The notes under the pieces are model-generated. The model was not told the origin of the DNA. It saw only the letters and a program-made list of their open reading frames with translations, and made no database searches. Source: Candidatus Gastranaerophilales bacterium (GTDB lineage: Bacteria; Cyanobacteriota; Vampirovibrionia; Gastranaerophilales; Gastranaerophilaceae). Taken from it: 64,000 nucleotides of DNA. How positions within the stretch are numbered: the first letter of the stretch is position 1; each line of letters starts with the position of its first letter. A program made the position numbers and the translations under genes. This document shows positions 1 through 7,582 of this stretch, one piece after another. The stretch covers positions 62,001 to 126,000 of the forward strand of contig CALUYZ010000004.1 in NCBI GenBank assembly GCA_944325175.1, read 5' to 3'.

Positions 1-1
1 T

Positions 2-199
2 TCAAAAGCCACAGATATTGTGCTGGATCCTTTTGGCGGTTCCGGTTCAACTTTGCTTGCCTGCCAGAGAGCCAAACGAAAAGCCAGAATTATTGAGATA
101 TCTCCACATTATTGTGACTTGATAATTCATCGTTTTGAAGAACTTACCGGTATAAAAGCAGAATTTGTTATAAATATTTCAGAACAGAAAGAGGTTTAA
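2..199 (+). CDS. DNA methyltransferase, C-terminal fragment (cut by window edge)
   Basis: An open frame enters from the left edge and stops at 197-199, giving the last 65 residues of a protein. It contains DPFGGSGST, the SAM-binding DPFxGSGT motif of site-specific adenine/cytosine-N4 DNA methyltransferases, followed by the family's usual tail (RAKRKARIIEI, then HYCDLIIHRF). The next gene starts one base later, so it belongs to the same transcript as the DUF5681, DUF2924 and recombinase genes. Such methyltransferases are common cargo of phages and integrative elements. The target sequence, and whether a ParB-like domain precedes it, cannot be seen from this fragment. Confidence 0.85.
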   Translation, partial: SKATDIVLDPFGGSGSTLLACQRAKRKARIIEISPHYCDLIIHRFEELTGIKAEFVINISEQKEV

Positions 200-200
200 G

Positions 201-413
201 ATGAAAAAGAAAAATTATCAAAAGGAAATAATAAACGAGCTTATAGATTTTTACAGAAACAGAATCAGGTTTATAAAATTAGCCAAAAAAATTGATAAAC
301 AGCAATATGGTGCTATTTCGACATTCTGTGATTTAGATTTTATTGAAAATGCTTACAAACAAGAGATACAGTTATTAAAAGAGGTAAAGAAATATGAAAA
401 AAAAGGAAACTAA
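201..413 (+). CDS. Small hypothetical protein of the mobile-element operon
   Basis: A 70-residue, lysine-rich and apparently soluble protein, starting one base after the methyltransferase stop. AGAAAGAGG lies about 10 bases before the ATG as a possible ribosome-binding site within the preceding gene. Its end overlaps the next gene by 20 bp, typical of tightly coupled phage or integrative-element genes. I recognise no motif. The helical, charged composition would suit a small accessory or DNA-associated protein, but no function is assigned. Confidence 0.6.
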   Translation: MKKKNYQKEIINELIDFYRNRIRFIKLAKKIDKQQYGAISTFCDLDFIENAYKQEIQLLKEVKKYEKKGN

Positions 414-1002
414 AAAAAGAAACAATTGGAAACAAGCATATAATAGATTGGTAAAAATGTCAGAAGAATGTTATTTACCATGTATATTATTCTTGATACA
501 AGATATATTTCCAATGATGAACGAACAAATGTTTAACTACGTGTGCCGTAACTATTCTTTAAAGCCGGAAATAATTTTAGAATTTGCAAGTAAATTAGGG
601 ATAAAATTAAATTTTACAAAGGAAGGGAAGCCGGAATCTAAAACTGAAGACCCGCAACCCGAAGATATTGATCCTGACTATAAGGTAGGCTATAAACATC
701 CGCCTAAACATACCCGGTTTCAAAAAGGCAACAAAGGTAATCCTAAAGGCAGAAAGTCTAAGAAAGGTAGACCTATTATGGAATTGCTCTTAGAAGAACT
801 GGATAAGAAAATTCGTATTAATGAAGGTGGCGAAACTAAAGAAATCTATAAAAGGGAAGTAATAACTAAAGATTTGTCCAAATCTCTAATATTAGGAAAA
901 CCGATTCCAAGAAATAACCTAGATTTAATAAATCATTTAGATCGATATGCCGCAAGAAAAGAGGTTGTTGAAAAAATCTTTAATGATGAGAATAATTGTT
1001 GA
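394..1002 (+). CDS. DUF5681 domain protein
   Basis: A 202-residue protein. Around residues 95-130 it has a basic glycine/lysine block (VGYKHPPKHTRFQKGNKGNP, then KGRKSKKGRP) that matches the hallmark of DUF5681, a family found mostly in phages and integrative elements of proteobacteria, often beside methyltransferases and packaging or recombination genes. The N-terminal 60 residues are helical and unrecognised. It overlaps the previous gene by 20 bp and precedes the DUF2924/recombinase pair. The molecular function of DUF5681 is unknown; DNA binding is a guess from the basic block. Confidence 0.75.
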   Translation: MKKKETKKRNNWKQAYNRLVKMSEECYLPCILFLIQDIFPMMNEQMFNYVCRNYSLKPEIILEFASKLGIKLNFTKEGKPESKTEDPQPEDIDPDYKVGYKHPPKHTRFQKGNKGNPKGRKSKKGRPIMELLLEELDKKIRINEGGETKEIYKREVITKDLSKSLILGKPIPRNNLDLINHLDRYAARKEVVEKIFNDENNC

Positions 1003-1019
1003 TTCTATGTATCTTTTGA

Positions 1020-1472
1020 GTGAGTAATATTCTCAAAGGATTAACATTTATGCTTGCAAATTACGACAAATACACAAAAAAGGAGCTTACTGAACTTTAT
1101 GAGAAAGAGTTCGGGAAAGCTCCTTTTTCATATCTAAGCAGAAGCTTTTTGACAAAATATCTTATTTATAAAGAACAAGCCGGCAAATACGGAGATTTGA
1201 CCGCATCAACGCAAAAACAGCTAAACAAACTTATTCAGGTATATCAATTAAATAAAAATATAATGGATAAAGATATTAAAAAGACAAAGAATTTCTATAT
1301 ACAGTCAGGCACAAAACTTGTACGGGAATTTAAAGGAGAACGCTATGAGGTAATTGCGTTGGATAAAGGTTTTGAATTTAACGGAAAAATATACAAAAGC
1401 CTTTCTGCAATAGCAAATGAAATCACAGGCTCAAGATGGAACGGTAAAATATTTTTCGGAGTAAAAAAATGA
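1020..1472 (+). CDS. DUF2924 family protein, recombinase partner
   Basis: A protein of 150 residues from a GTG at 1020, or about 140 from an ATG at 1050; the latter begins MLANYDKYTKKEL. The C-terminal half (LVREFKGERYEVIAL, then GKIYKSLSAIANEITGSRW) has the DUF2924 pattern: a short beta-rich module followed by a helix. DUF2924 genes are commonly found directly upstream of large serine recombinases in alphaproteobacterial elements, and here the stop overlaps the recombinase ATG by 4 bp. A role as recombinase accessory or DNA-binding factor is inferred from that coupling only. Confidence 0.75.
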   Translation: MSNILKGLTFMLANYDKYTKKELTELYEKEFGKAPFSYLSRSFLTKYLIYKEQAGKYGDLTASTQKQLNKLIQVYQLNKNIMDKDIKKTKNFYIQSGTKLVREFKGERYEVIALDKGFEFNGKIYKSLSAIANEITGSRWNGKIFFGVKK

Positions 1473-3115
1473 AAAAATTCAGATGTGCAATCTATACCCG
1501 CAAATCAACAGAAGAAGGATTAGAACAGGATTTTAACTCTCTGGATGCCCAAAGAGAAGCCTGCGAGGCTTATATAAAATCCCAGCAGCACGAAGGCTGG
1601 ATTTTGATAGAAAAACAATACAACGATGGTGGATTTTCCGGCGGAAATTTAGACAGACCGGCATTAAAAGAACTGTTTAATGATATAAAAAATGACAGAA
1701 TAGATATTGTAGTTGTCTATAAAGTTGACAGACTAACCCGTTCCCTGCTTGACTTTGCAAAAATTGTCGAACTTTTTGATGCCCACAGTGCAAGTTTTGT
1801 TTCCGTAACACAAAATTTTAATACAACAACATCTATGGGCAGGCTGACATTAAATATACTGCTTTCTTTTGCCCAATTTGAAAGAGAAGTAACAGGAGAA
1901 AGGATTCGTGATAAAATTGCAGCATCAAAAAAAAAGGGAATGTGGATGGGGGGTCGTGTTCCGATAGGATACGAAAGAAAGGATAAAAAACTGATAATAG
2001 AAACAAGCGGTGCCACAAAAGTAAAAAAAATATTTGAAAAATATATTGAATTAAAGAGTGTTCCTAAACTGAAAACTTATCTTGCCGGTGAAAATATCAG
2101 AACAAATACAGGAAAAAACTTTGATAAAGGGCAGTTGTACCATATTCTGCAAAACAAAACTTACACAGGGAAAATTGTGCATAAAAACAATGTTTATGAA
2201 GGAGAACATGCTGCAATTATTGAAGAAAATCTGTTTAATCTTGCCCAAGATTTACTACAGGCAAATAAAGTTGATGAAAGCCGAAAACATAATGCCTCAA
2301 ACTCACTGCTTGCAGGTAAAATATATGATGATAAAAATAATCGGATGACGCCGAGTTACAGTAAAACAAGAAATAAAAAATACAGGTATTATGTTAGCCA
2401 GCCGGTCTTAAAATTCGACAAAACAAAAGCCGGTTCTGTATCAAAACTTCCTGCTGAAGAAACAGAAAAATTTGTAACAGATGAGATAAGAAGCTATTTT
2501 TTTGATACAAAACAGATTCAGAATTATATTGCAGAACTCTCTGTTTTAGAGCAAAACCGGATTTTAGAAGCAGTTAAATCCGGAAAATTTGATAATTATG
2601 CTCTTGTACGTTCTGTTTTAGAAACGCTAACTGTTTCAAGAGAATGGACAGAAATGATTTTATCCAAAATCAGGATTAAAAAATTTCTTTATGATTTAGG
2701 TGGAAATATTTGCACAACTTCAGATTTCAATGAACAAGCGGAAGATTATCTGACAATAAAACGGGATATAAGAATAAAGACAGGCACTTCTAAAGGCAAC
2801 AATACTTTGATAATCCGAAATGATAAAGCCGAACCACCTCATATAAACGAAACACTTATAAAAGCGATAGTTAAAAGCTTTTACTGGCATAAACTGTTGT
2901 TGGAAGGCAAAGTTAAAAATACAAAGGATATTCAGAAACTTGAGAACCTGAAAGACAACAGTTATATAAAACAGGTTTTAAATCTGAGATTTCTCTCTCC
3001 CCGAATTATTGAAGCTATATTAAACGGTACACAACCACATGAACTAACCGTAACAAAACTGTTTAATATAAAGACTTTAAACTGGAAAGAACAGGAAGAA
3101 TTAATAATGCTTTAA
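1469..3115 (+). CDS. Large serine recombinase / site-specific integrase
   Basis: A 548-residue large serine recombinase. The resolvase domain covers residues 1-150, with YTRKS placing the catalytic Ser at residue 13, then SLDAQREAC, KVDRLTRS and the FEREVTGERIRDK helix. The Recombinase domain follows (VPIGYERKD, then LQNKTYTGKIVHKN). The usual zinc-ribbon cysteines are absent around residues 280-310, as in DUF2924-linked homologues. Such enzymes integrate or excise elements at short att sites without needing host ligation. It is translationally coupled to DUF2924. The 350 bp after it carry no gene and are the obvious place to look for an attachment or binding site. Confidence 0.93.
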   Translation: MKKFRCAIYTRKSTEEGLEQDFNSLDAQREACEAYIKSQQHEGWILIEKQYNDGGFSGGNLDRPALKELFNDIKNDRIDIVVVYKVDRLTRSLLDFAKIVELFDAHSASFVSVTQNFNTTTSMGRLTLNILLSFAQFEREVTGERIRDKIAASKKKGMWMGGRVPIGYERKDKKLIIETSGATKVKKIFEKYIELKSVPKLKTYLAGENIRTNTGKNFDKGQLYHILQNKTYTGKIVHKNNVYEGEHAAIIEENLFNLAQDLLQANKVDESRKHNASNSLLAGKIYDDKNNRMTPSYSKTRNKKYRYYVSQPVLKFDKTKAGSVSKLPAEETEKFVTDEIRSYFFDTKQIQNYIAELSVLEQNRILEAVKSGKFDNYALVRSVLETLTVSREWTEMILSKIRIKKFLYDLGGNICTTSDFNEQAEDYLTIKRDIRIKTGTSKGNNTLIIRNDKAEPPHINETLIKAIVKSFYWHKLLLEGKVKNTKDIQKLENLKDNSYIKQVLNLRFLSPRIIEAILNGTQPHELTVTKLFNIKTLNWKEQEELIML

Positions 3116-3469
3116 CCGGATTATGCGGAAAACCCTATTTATATATACCCGCCATTTTTATGAATTTCAATAAATACATAAATTATCATTTATCGGATAA
3201 TTATTTTAATTGTCATTTATTATTGCAGTGAGCGAATTTTAGGACAAAATCCCCAAATTCCCATTAACTTCCCATTAGCGTGTTTAAAATTCCCATTTCT
3301 TACTTTTGGATATTTGGCTAAACTTCTTGCTATATCTGCATTTAAGATAATTCGTAGGCATTTGTATTTTAGCACTTTTTTTATTTTTTGCAAGCGTAAA
3401 ATATAAAGCCTTTACTATAAGATGCTTAATTTAACTCTATACATTAAAAATTAAAGTTTTGTTACAAGC
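3116..3469. other. Gene-free stretch between recombinase and AAA+ operon
   Basis: About 350 bp without a credible gene, lying between the 3' ends of two convergent operons. It holds AT-rich near-repeats (ATTATCATTTATC and AATTGTCATTTATT near 3183-3222) and three TTCCCATT direct repeats (listed separately). Flanking a large serine recombinase, it is a candidate att or recombinase-accessory region. No clear strong terminator hairpin was seen. Confidence 0.5.
3258..3297. repeat. Three phased TTCCCATT direct repeats
   Basis: TTCCCATT occurs at 3258-3265, 3269-3276 and 3290-3297. The start-to-start distances are 11 and 21 bp, about one and two turns of the DNA helix, as expected for protein-binding iterons. 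They lie 140-180 bp after the recombinase stop. Binding by the recombinase, DUF2924 or an excision factor is conjecture. Confidence 0.5.
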
Positions 3470-5005
3470 TTAAAAATTGGCAATCATTTTTTCTTCAATG
3501 ATTTTTTTTATATCTCTTAAATTATTAGTATTTCTATTATTTATTTCAGTAATTAAATTTTTCTTAAATTCATCATATAATACATAACCAGGATTGATTG
3601 ATTGTAGATATTTACAAAAGTGATTTATTTGATAGTTGATATATTCATTTAATTCATAAGGCTTTAGCTCTTCAAATTGACATATGAAATCAATTCTAGA
3701 TTGTAGTTCTGGTGGGATCCGCTGTTTAAATTCTTTTTCAGTTCGTATATTAGAAGTAAATATTAAAACATATCCTTCTAAGTTATATTCTCTAGAAATA
3801 CTATCGGTATAACCACCATCTTCCAATAATTCCAAAAAAAAATCAAATACTGGTCTATTTGCTTTTTCAAATTCATCAAAAACAATTACTCCAGTTTTAT
3901 TTTTTTCTAATTTTCTACAAAGCTCACCACCATCACAGCCGACATATCCATTCGGACTGCCAATTAGGTTGTTTAATGAATGATCACTAGAATAGTTGCC
4001 AAAATTTATCTTAATTAATTTAGATTTCTTAGATAAAAATTTACTACACAATCTACCAACTTCCGTTTTACCTAACCCAGATTCGCCAAATAAAAAAACA
4101 GAAAAAACTTTTCTTTTTTTTATAGTGAATAATTTACGAAAATTAGTTAATCTTTTAATGAATTCCGTTTTAAAATTTTGATGTCCTATTAAATTTTGAC
4201 AAAACTCTTCTTGAAATTTTCTAAAACATTCATCACTTAAATTTGTAATTAAACTCACTTCTGTATCTTTTGCCGGTTCTTCTAATGTTTCATTTAAATT
4301 TAAATCAGGGAAGCATGAATTAATATTTTGATAATTGTCAAAATATAGAGGCATATTTTTTAAGACATCCTCTTTATGTATATCTTGCACAATACAAATG
4401 ATATTTTCGTTATGATCCAAAATTTGTTCTAAGTTAAACAATATATGCATATTGTTAGACGTTGCAATTTTAATAACTGAAGTTAAATCAATTATAAAAG
4501 TTTCATTTACTTTTATTGAATTTTTCAGAGCTTGCATCTTAGAAAAATTCAAATAACTCAAATTATTGTCTTGAGCATATTTTATAATTTGTTCCACATT
4601 TTTAATATCTTGATATGTATATAATGTTTTACGTTCCATAATATAATTTGTTTTTATGTTATCTTTGCTTTCAAATTCACTATCAAATAACGGTCGTGTT
4701 TCGACAAAAATAAAAGGAAATTTATCTAAACAATAGTTGCCCAGCTCTTCTTTTACTATAAAAATTTGATTTTCAGGGTTCGCATATTCAAATATTTCAT
4801 GTAAATAATAGATATCAGCTTCATTTCTTTGTGTCAAATATATAACGGCAGACAAGTCTATAACTATGTTTTCATAGTACTTTAATAAGTCTTTTATTTC
4901 ATCATAATTAAATCTATGAAAATTAAATTTTTCTTTTGATTTTTTTTCATGATACTTATCAAATTCTTCTTTGTTTCTATATGTGTATAAAACTAATTTT
5001 GTCAT
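3470..5005 (-). CDS. AAA+ ATPase, ClpB-D2-like, with duplicated unknown N-terminal domain
   Basis: A 511-residue protein. The C-terminal half is an AAA+ module of the ClpA/ClpB second-domain type: Walker A GESGLGKT at about 307-314, a pore loop GSPNGYVGCDGG at 349-360, Walker B VIVFDEFEKA at about 373-382, sensor-1 TSN at 418-420, an arginine-finger-like QSRIDF, and a sensor-2 NNLRDI at 494-499. The N-terminal half (about 3-222) is an internal duplication: LYTY at 6-9 and 128-131, and IDLSAVI/IDLTSVI at 49-55 and 172-178. It lacks Clp N and M domains. It is co-transcribed, 1 bp apart, behind an unrecognised protein. A threading or remodelling motor in a defence or mobile-element system is inferred. 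Confidence 0.8.
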   Translation of the reverse strand: MTKLVLYTYRNKEEFDKYHEKKSKEKFNFHRFNYDEIKDLLKYYENIVIDLSAVIYLTQRNEADIYYLHEIFEYANPENQIFIVKEELGNYCLDKFPFIFVETRPLFDSEFESKDNIKTNYIMERKTLYTYQDIKNVEQIIKYAQDNNLSYLNFSKMQALKNSIKVNETFIIDLTSVIKIATSNNMHILFNLEQILDHNENIICIVQDIHKEDVLKNMPLYFDNYQNINSCFPDLNLNETLEEPAKDTEVSLITNLSDECFRKFQEEFCQNLIGHQNFKTEFIKRLTNFRKLFTIKKRKVFSVFLFGESGLGKTEVGRLCSKFLSKKSKLIKINFGNYSSDHSLNNLIGSPNGYVGCDGGELCRKLEKNKTGVIVFDEFEKANRPVFDFFLELLEDGGYTDSISREYNLEGYVLIFTSNIRTEKEFKQRIPPELQSRIDFICQFEELKPYELNEYINYQINHFCKYLQSINPGYVLYDEFKKNLITEINNRNTNNLRDIKKIIEEKMIANF

Positions 5006-5006
5006 A

Positions 5007-5909
5007 TTATTTTTTCCAGAACCAGCCTTTAAATTTGCTTAACCAACCCCAACACTTTTTTATAGGTTTACCTTTTTGATAATATACATCTTGAATAATT
5101 GCAATTAAATCGATATAGTAATATTTTTCTTTAATATTTTTATTATCTTTAGATTTTATCTCTATTGAAGAACTTTTTATTATTTTTCCTTGAGTGTCCG
5201 TTTTTGCACCTATTTCAGTTAAATAGTTGAATGTGTTCATATTAATAGTTTCTTCATCAACTAGACTTTTATAAATTCCGATAATAGAAACTTTACCTAT
5301 CAACAAATCATTTATACTGTATTTATTTTCAAATTCGGATTGCAGATCCAGCGGAATCTTTATTATTATTTTTTCTCCACTATTAAGTTTTGCGTATAAT
5401 AAATATGCATAGTCTTGTAACATTGATGATACAATATTGCTTATTTGAATACCCTCAACATTCATCCCTTTAAGAGTATCTCCCTTTAGAACAATTATTT
5501 GTCTTAGGTTTTCTTCATTCAATATTTGCAATTGAATTTCATCTATTTTTACAAGTTGCCCTTCCTTAATGTCGTTACAACTAGTAACTTTAATGCATTT
5601 ATTGATTATTTTATCCAACAATCTAGATTTTGTTGTTTTAACTTCAAATGTTTCTATTATTTTAGACACAGCATTTTGAACTGATGTTTTAGACTGATTT
5701 ATTGATGCACTTGCTTGTGCCAAATAACTTAATTTACCGTCTAAAGTTGTTGTTTTAGTATTAGAGAATTCATTTGTTCTTTCTTTTATCCTTGAACTAA
5801 TAACTTCATTGTCTATCATCATTGAAATTTCATAAGTTTTTAGAAAATTCAAATAATAAATATTAAAAGATTCGGCCTGAAGTTCAATTGATTCATTAAT
5901 CTTTTTCAT
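5007..5909 (-). CDS. Unrecognised protein, first gene of AAA+ operon (weak DUF6414-like impression)
   Basis: About 300 residues from the ATG at 5909 (MKKINESIEL). The frame stays open to an ATG at 5969, but that extension translates promoter-like sequence (TATAAT at 5916-5921) and has no ribosome-binding site, so I prefer 5909. From there no membrane segment is evident. The layout (an opening YYLNFLK strand, a Lys/Asn/Thr-rich linker with SASINQSKT, then alternating strands and helices ending in a KCWGWLSKFKGWFWKK tail) faintly recalls DUF6414, but I cannot confirm it. The aromatic, basic C-terminus could touch membranes. Its stop lies one base before the ATPase start, so the two probably work together. 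Confidence 0.6.
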   Translation of the reverse strand: MKKINESIELQAESFNIYYLNFLKTYEISMMIDNEVISSRIKERTNEFSNTKTTTLDGKLSYLAQASASINQSKTSVQNAVSKIIETFEVKTTKSRLLDKIINKCIKVTSCNDIKEGQLVKIDEIQLQILNEENLRQIIVLKGDTLKGMNVEGIQISNIVSSMLQDYAYLLYAKLNSGEKIIIKIPLDLQSEFENKYSINDLLIGKVSIIGIYKSLVDEETINMNTFNYLTEIGAKTDTQGKIIKSSSIEIKSKDNKNIKEKYYYIDLIAIIQDVYYQKGKPIKKCWGWLSKFKGWFWKK

Positions 5910-5915
5910 GTTGCA

Positions 5916-5921
5916 ATTATA
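5916..5921 (-). promoter_or_regulatory. -10 box of the AAA+ operon
   Basis: On the minus strand TATAAT is followed by six bases and then the ATG at 5909. No Shine-Dalgarno sequence fits between them, so the message may be leaderless. The preceding context (TTTTGTTG) is nearly identical to that before apeC at 19192. A -35 match is weak. Confidence 0.5.
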
Positions 5922-5973
5922 CAACAAAATAATAGAGAATGATGCTATCTGGACTACCAGCACCACCATTTAT

Positions 5974-6001
5974 AAAAAGAGACCAATTAGGGTCTCTTTT
6001 T
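5974..6001. terminator. Bidirectional terminator hairpin
   Basis: AAAAAGAGACC and GGTCTCTTTTT pair perfectly around a 6-base loop, with U-runs usable in either direction. It lies upstream of the leftward AAA+ operon and upstream of the rightward 6062 gene, so it insulates both. No recognisable complete gene ends just before it, which suggests it is left over from a gene displaced at this junction. Confidence 0.75.
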
Positions 6002-6027
6002 TAATGTTAAATTTTTTCTCATTTCTT

Positions 6028-6055
6028 TTGACATTTAATTTGTATTAAATATTAT
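6028..6055 (+). promoter_or_regulatory. Sigma-70 promoter for the 6062 gene
   Basis: TTGACA at 6028-6033, a 16-bp spacer, then TATTAT at 6050-6055. The ATG is at 6062, only six bases after the -10 box and without a ribosome-binding site. This is the clearest example in the window of a promoter that predicts a leaderless transcript. Confidence 0.7.
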
Positions 6056-6061
6056 TATTTT

Positions 6062-7003
6062 ATGGACACGTGGCTTTTAAAAACATTCAGGTTGGAGAGG
6101 TATATTTTTGCTGTTTTGATGGCGCTTTCTATGGTTTTACTTGCTGAGGTTAGCGGTGAAAGGGAAATTATTTTTCCTGAAATTTGTGCGCTTACTATTG
6201 GTGCTTGGATTTCGGAACAGCAGCCTTGGAAGGTAAATAAAAGAAGAATATTTTTCTTGATGTCGGCTGCTGCATTGTTTGGGGTTTTAGTTGTAAGATT
6301 TTTGCAGATTCCTTTAATTTTTCAGGTTTGTGTTTGTTTTGCTTTTGCGGGGTTAATTTTAACTCTTTTTAAAACAAATTTTATTCCTATAATTTCAGCT
6401 TGCATTTTGCCTGTTTATCTTAGAACTACAAGTTTTATATACCCTGTTTCGGTTGTAATAATGGCACTATTTATAATTTTTGCGCAATGGGTAATGGAAA
6501 AAGGACGTATGCGCCCTGTGAATAAATTTGAGCCGGTTAATTTTAGTTTAAAAAGTCAAATAATAAAGTGGGCTAAATTGCTTGTTGTTTTTGGCTTAAT
6601 TGCACTTATTCCATTCAGGGTTCATCAAATATATTTTTTAGCACCTCCTTTAATTGTAATGTTTTGCGAACTTTCAAACCCAAAAAGCCCCGCAAGGAAA
6701 AAACCCTTATACATTGCTTTTTTAATGGCATTTGCCGCTTTTATAGGAAGTTTTTTCAGGCTTATTTTTAATGTATATTTTAATTTGCCTTTATCTTTTT
6801 GTACATTAATTGCATGCGTAGTTTTATTTTTTGCACTAAGTAAAATAAAAATTAACTTTCCCCCCGCAGGCGCTATTTTACTAATTCCAATGATTTTAAA
6901 CAAAAATTTGCTTTTAGCTTTCCCTTTTGAAGTTTTAATCGGTTCTTTTATATTAACTTACGTTGCAATTTTTTTGTTCAAAGAAAAAGAAGAAAGTGTG
7001 TGA
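6062..7003 (+). CDS. Polytopic membrane protein, HPP-like C-terminus
   Basis: A 313-residue, very hydrophobic protein with roughly eight to ten membrane segments. After an N-terminal LLKTFRLERY block, segments run from about residue 15 to 150; a charged loop (MEKGRMRPVNKFEP) separates them from a second set. The final part reads FPPAGAILLIPMIL, resembling the HPP family signature region. The family is mostly uncharacterised; a transport role is possible. Translation probably begins directly at the 5' end of the message (see promoter). The macro-domain gene follows after 3 bp in the same operon. Confidence 0.55.
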   Translation: MDTWLLKTFRLERYIFAVLMALSMVLLAEVSGEREIIFPEICALTIGAWISEQQPWKVNKRRIFFLMSAAALFGVLVVRFLQIPLIFQVCVCFAFAGLILTLFKTNFIPIISACILPVYLRTTSFIYPVSVVIMALFIIFAQWVMEKGRMRPVNKFEPVNFSLKSQIIKWAKLLVVFGLIALIPFRVHQIYFLAPPLIVMFCELSNPKSPARKKPLYIAFLMAFAAFIGSFFRLIFNVYFNLPLSFCTLIACVVLFFALSKIKINFPPAGAILLIPMILNKNLLLAFPFEVLIGSFILTYVAIFLFKEKEESV

Positions 7004-7006
7004 CCT

Positions 7007-7507
7007 ATGCAAAAAATTGAAATTTTATCAGGCGATATTACAAAATTAAATGTTGATGCTATTGTAAATGCTGCAAATAGAACCCTTTTAGGCGGTGGTG
7101 GTGTAGATGGTGCAATTCATAGGGCAGCCGGAAAAGAACTTTTGGAAGAATGTAGAGCTTTAAATGGTTGCGAAACAGGAAAATCTAAAATAACTAAAGG
7201 ATACAATTTGCCTTCAAAGTTTGTAATTCACACAGTCGGACCTGTTTATTCAAACGGAAAAAGAAATGAAGACGAGCTTTTAAAATCTTGTTATTTGACA
7301 GCTTTAAATCTTGCCGTTCAAAATAATATTAAAACAATAGCTTTTCCTGCTATTTCTTGCGGGGTGTACCGTTTCCCGATTGATAGGGCGGCAAAAATTG
7401 CGGTTGAAACGGTTAAAAATTTTATATCCAAAAATGAACAAATAGAAAAAGTTATTTTTATTGATATAAATAAAAATGTTGTTGAAGAATATAAAAAGCT
7501 TATTTAG
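7007..7507 (+). CDS. Macro domain protein (ADP-ribose / O-acetyl-ADP-ribose hydrolase)
   Basis: A 166-residue single macro domain of the YmdB/TARG1 type. The features are [27 protein letters not shown] (Asn and glycine-rich loop at about 18-45), [15 protein letters not shown] and [14 protein letters not shown]. Family members bind ADP-ribose and remove ADP-ribose or acetyl groups from ADP-ribosylated molecules in the cytoplasm. The full length matches the family. It is in an operon with the preceding membrane protein; a functional link between them is not evident. Confidence 0.93.
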   Translation: MQKIEILSGDITKLNVDAIVNAANRTLLGGGGVDGAIHRAAGKELLEECRALNGCETGKSKITKGYNLPSKFVIHTVGPVYSNGKRNEDELLKSCYLTALNLAVQNNIKTIAFPAISCGVYRFPIDRAAKIAVETVKNFISKNEQIEKVIFIDINKNVVEEYKKLI

Positions 7508-7582
7508 TTATACTTTTGTAAATAAAATTAAATACTTAGCGGTTTTTGTCGATAAATCAAATATATTAAAGGAAGGTTAAAA

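Noticed and set aside
5910-5969. Extended start adding an N-terminal membrane helix to the AAA+ partner protein
   Set aside because: The extension is a translation of promoter-like DNA (TATAAT and flanks), has no ribosome-binding site and begins at the edge of a terminator hairpin.
5948-5970. CCAGCACCACCA-like end reminiscent of a tRNA or tmRNA 3' terminus before the 5974 terminator
   Set aside because: No T-loop (GTTCRANNC-like) sequence precedes it and no partner acceptor strand is found, so no RNA gene is supported.
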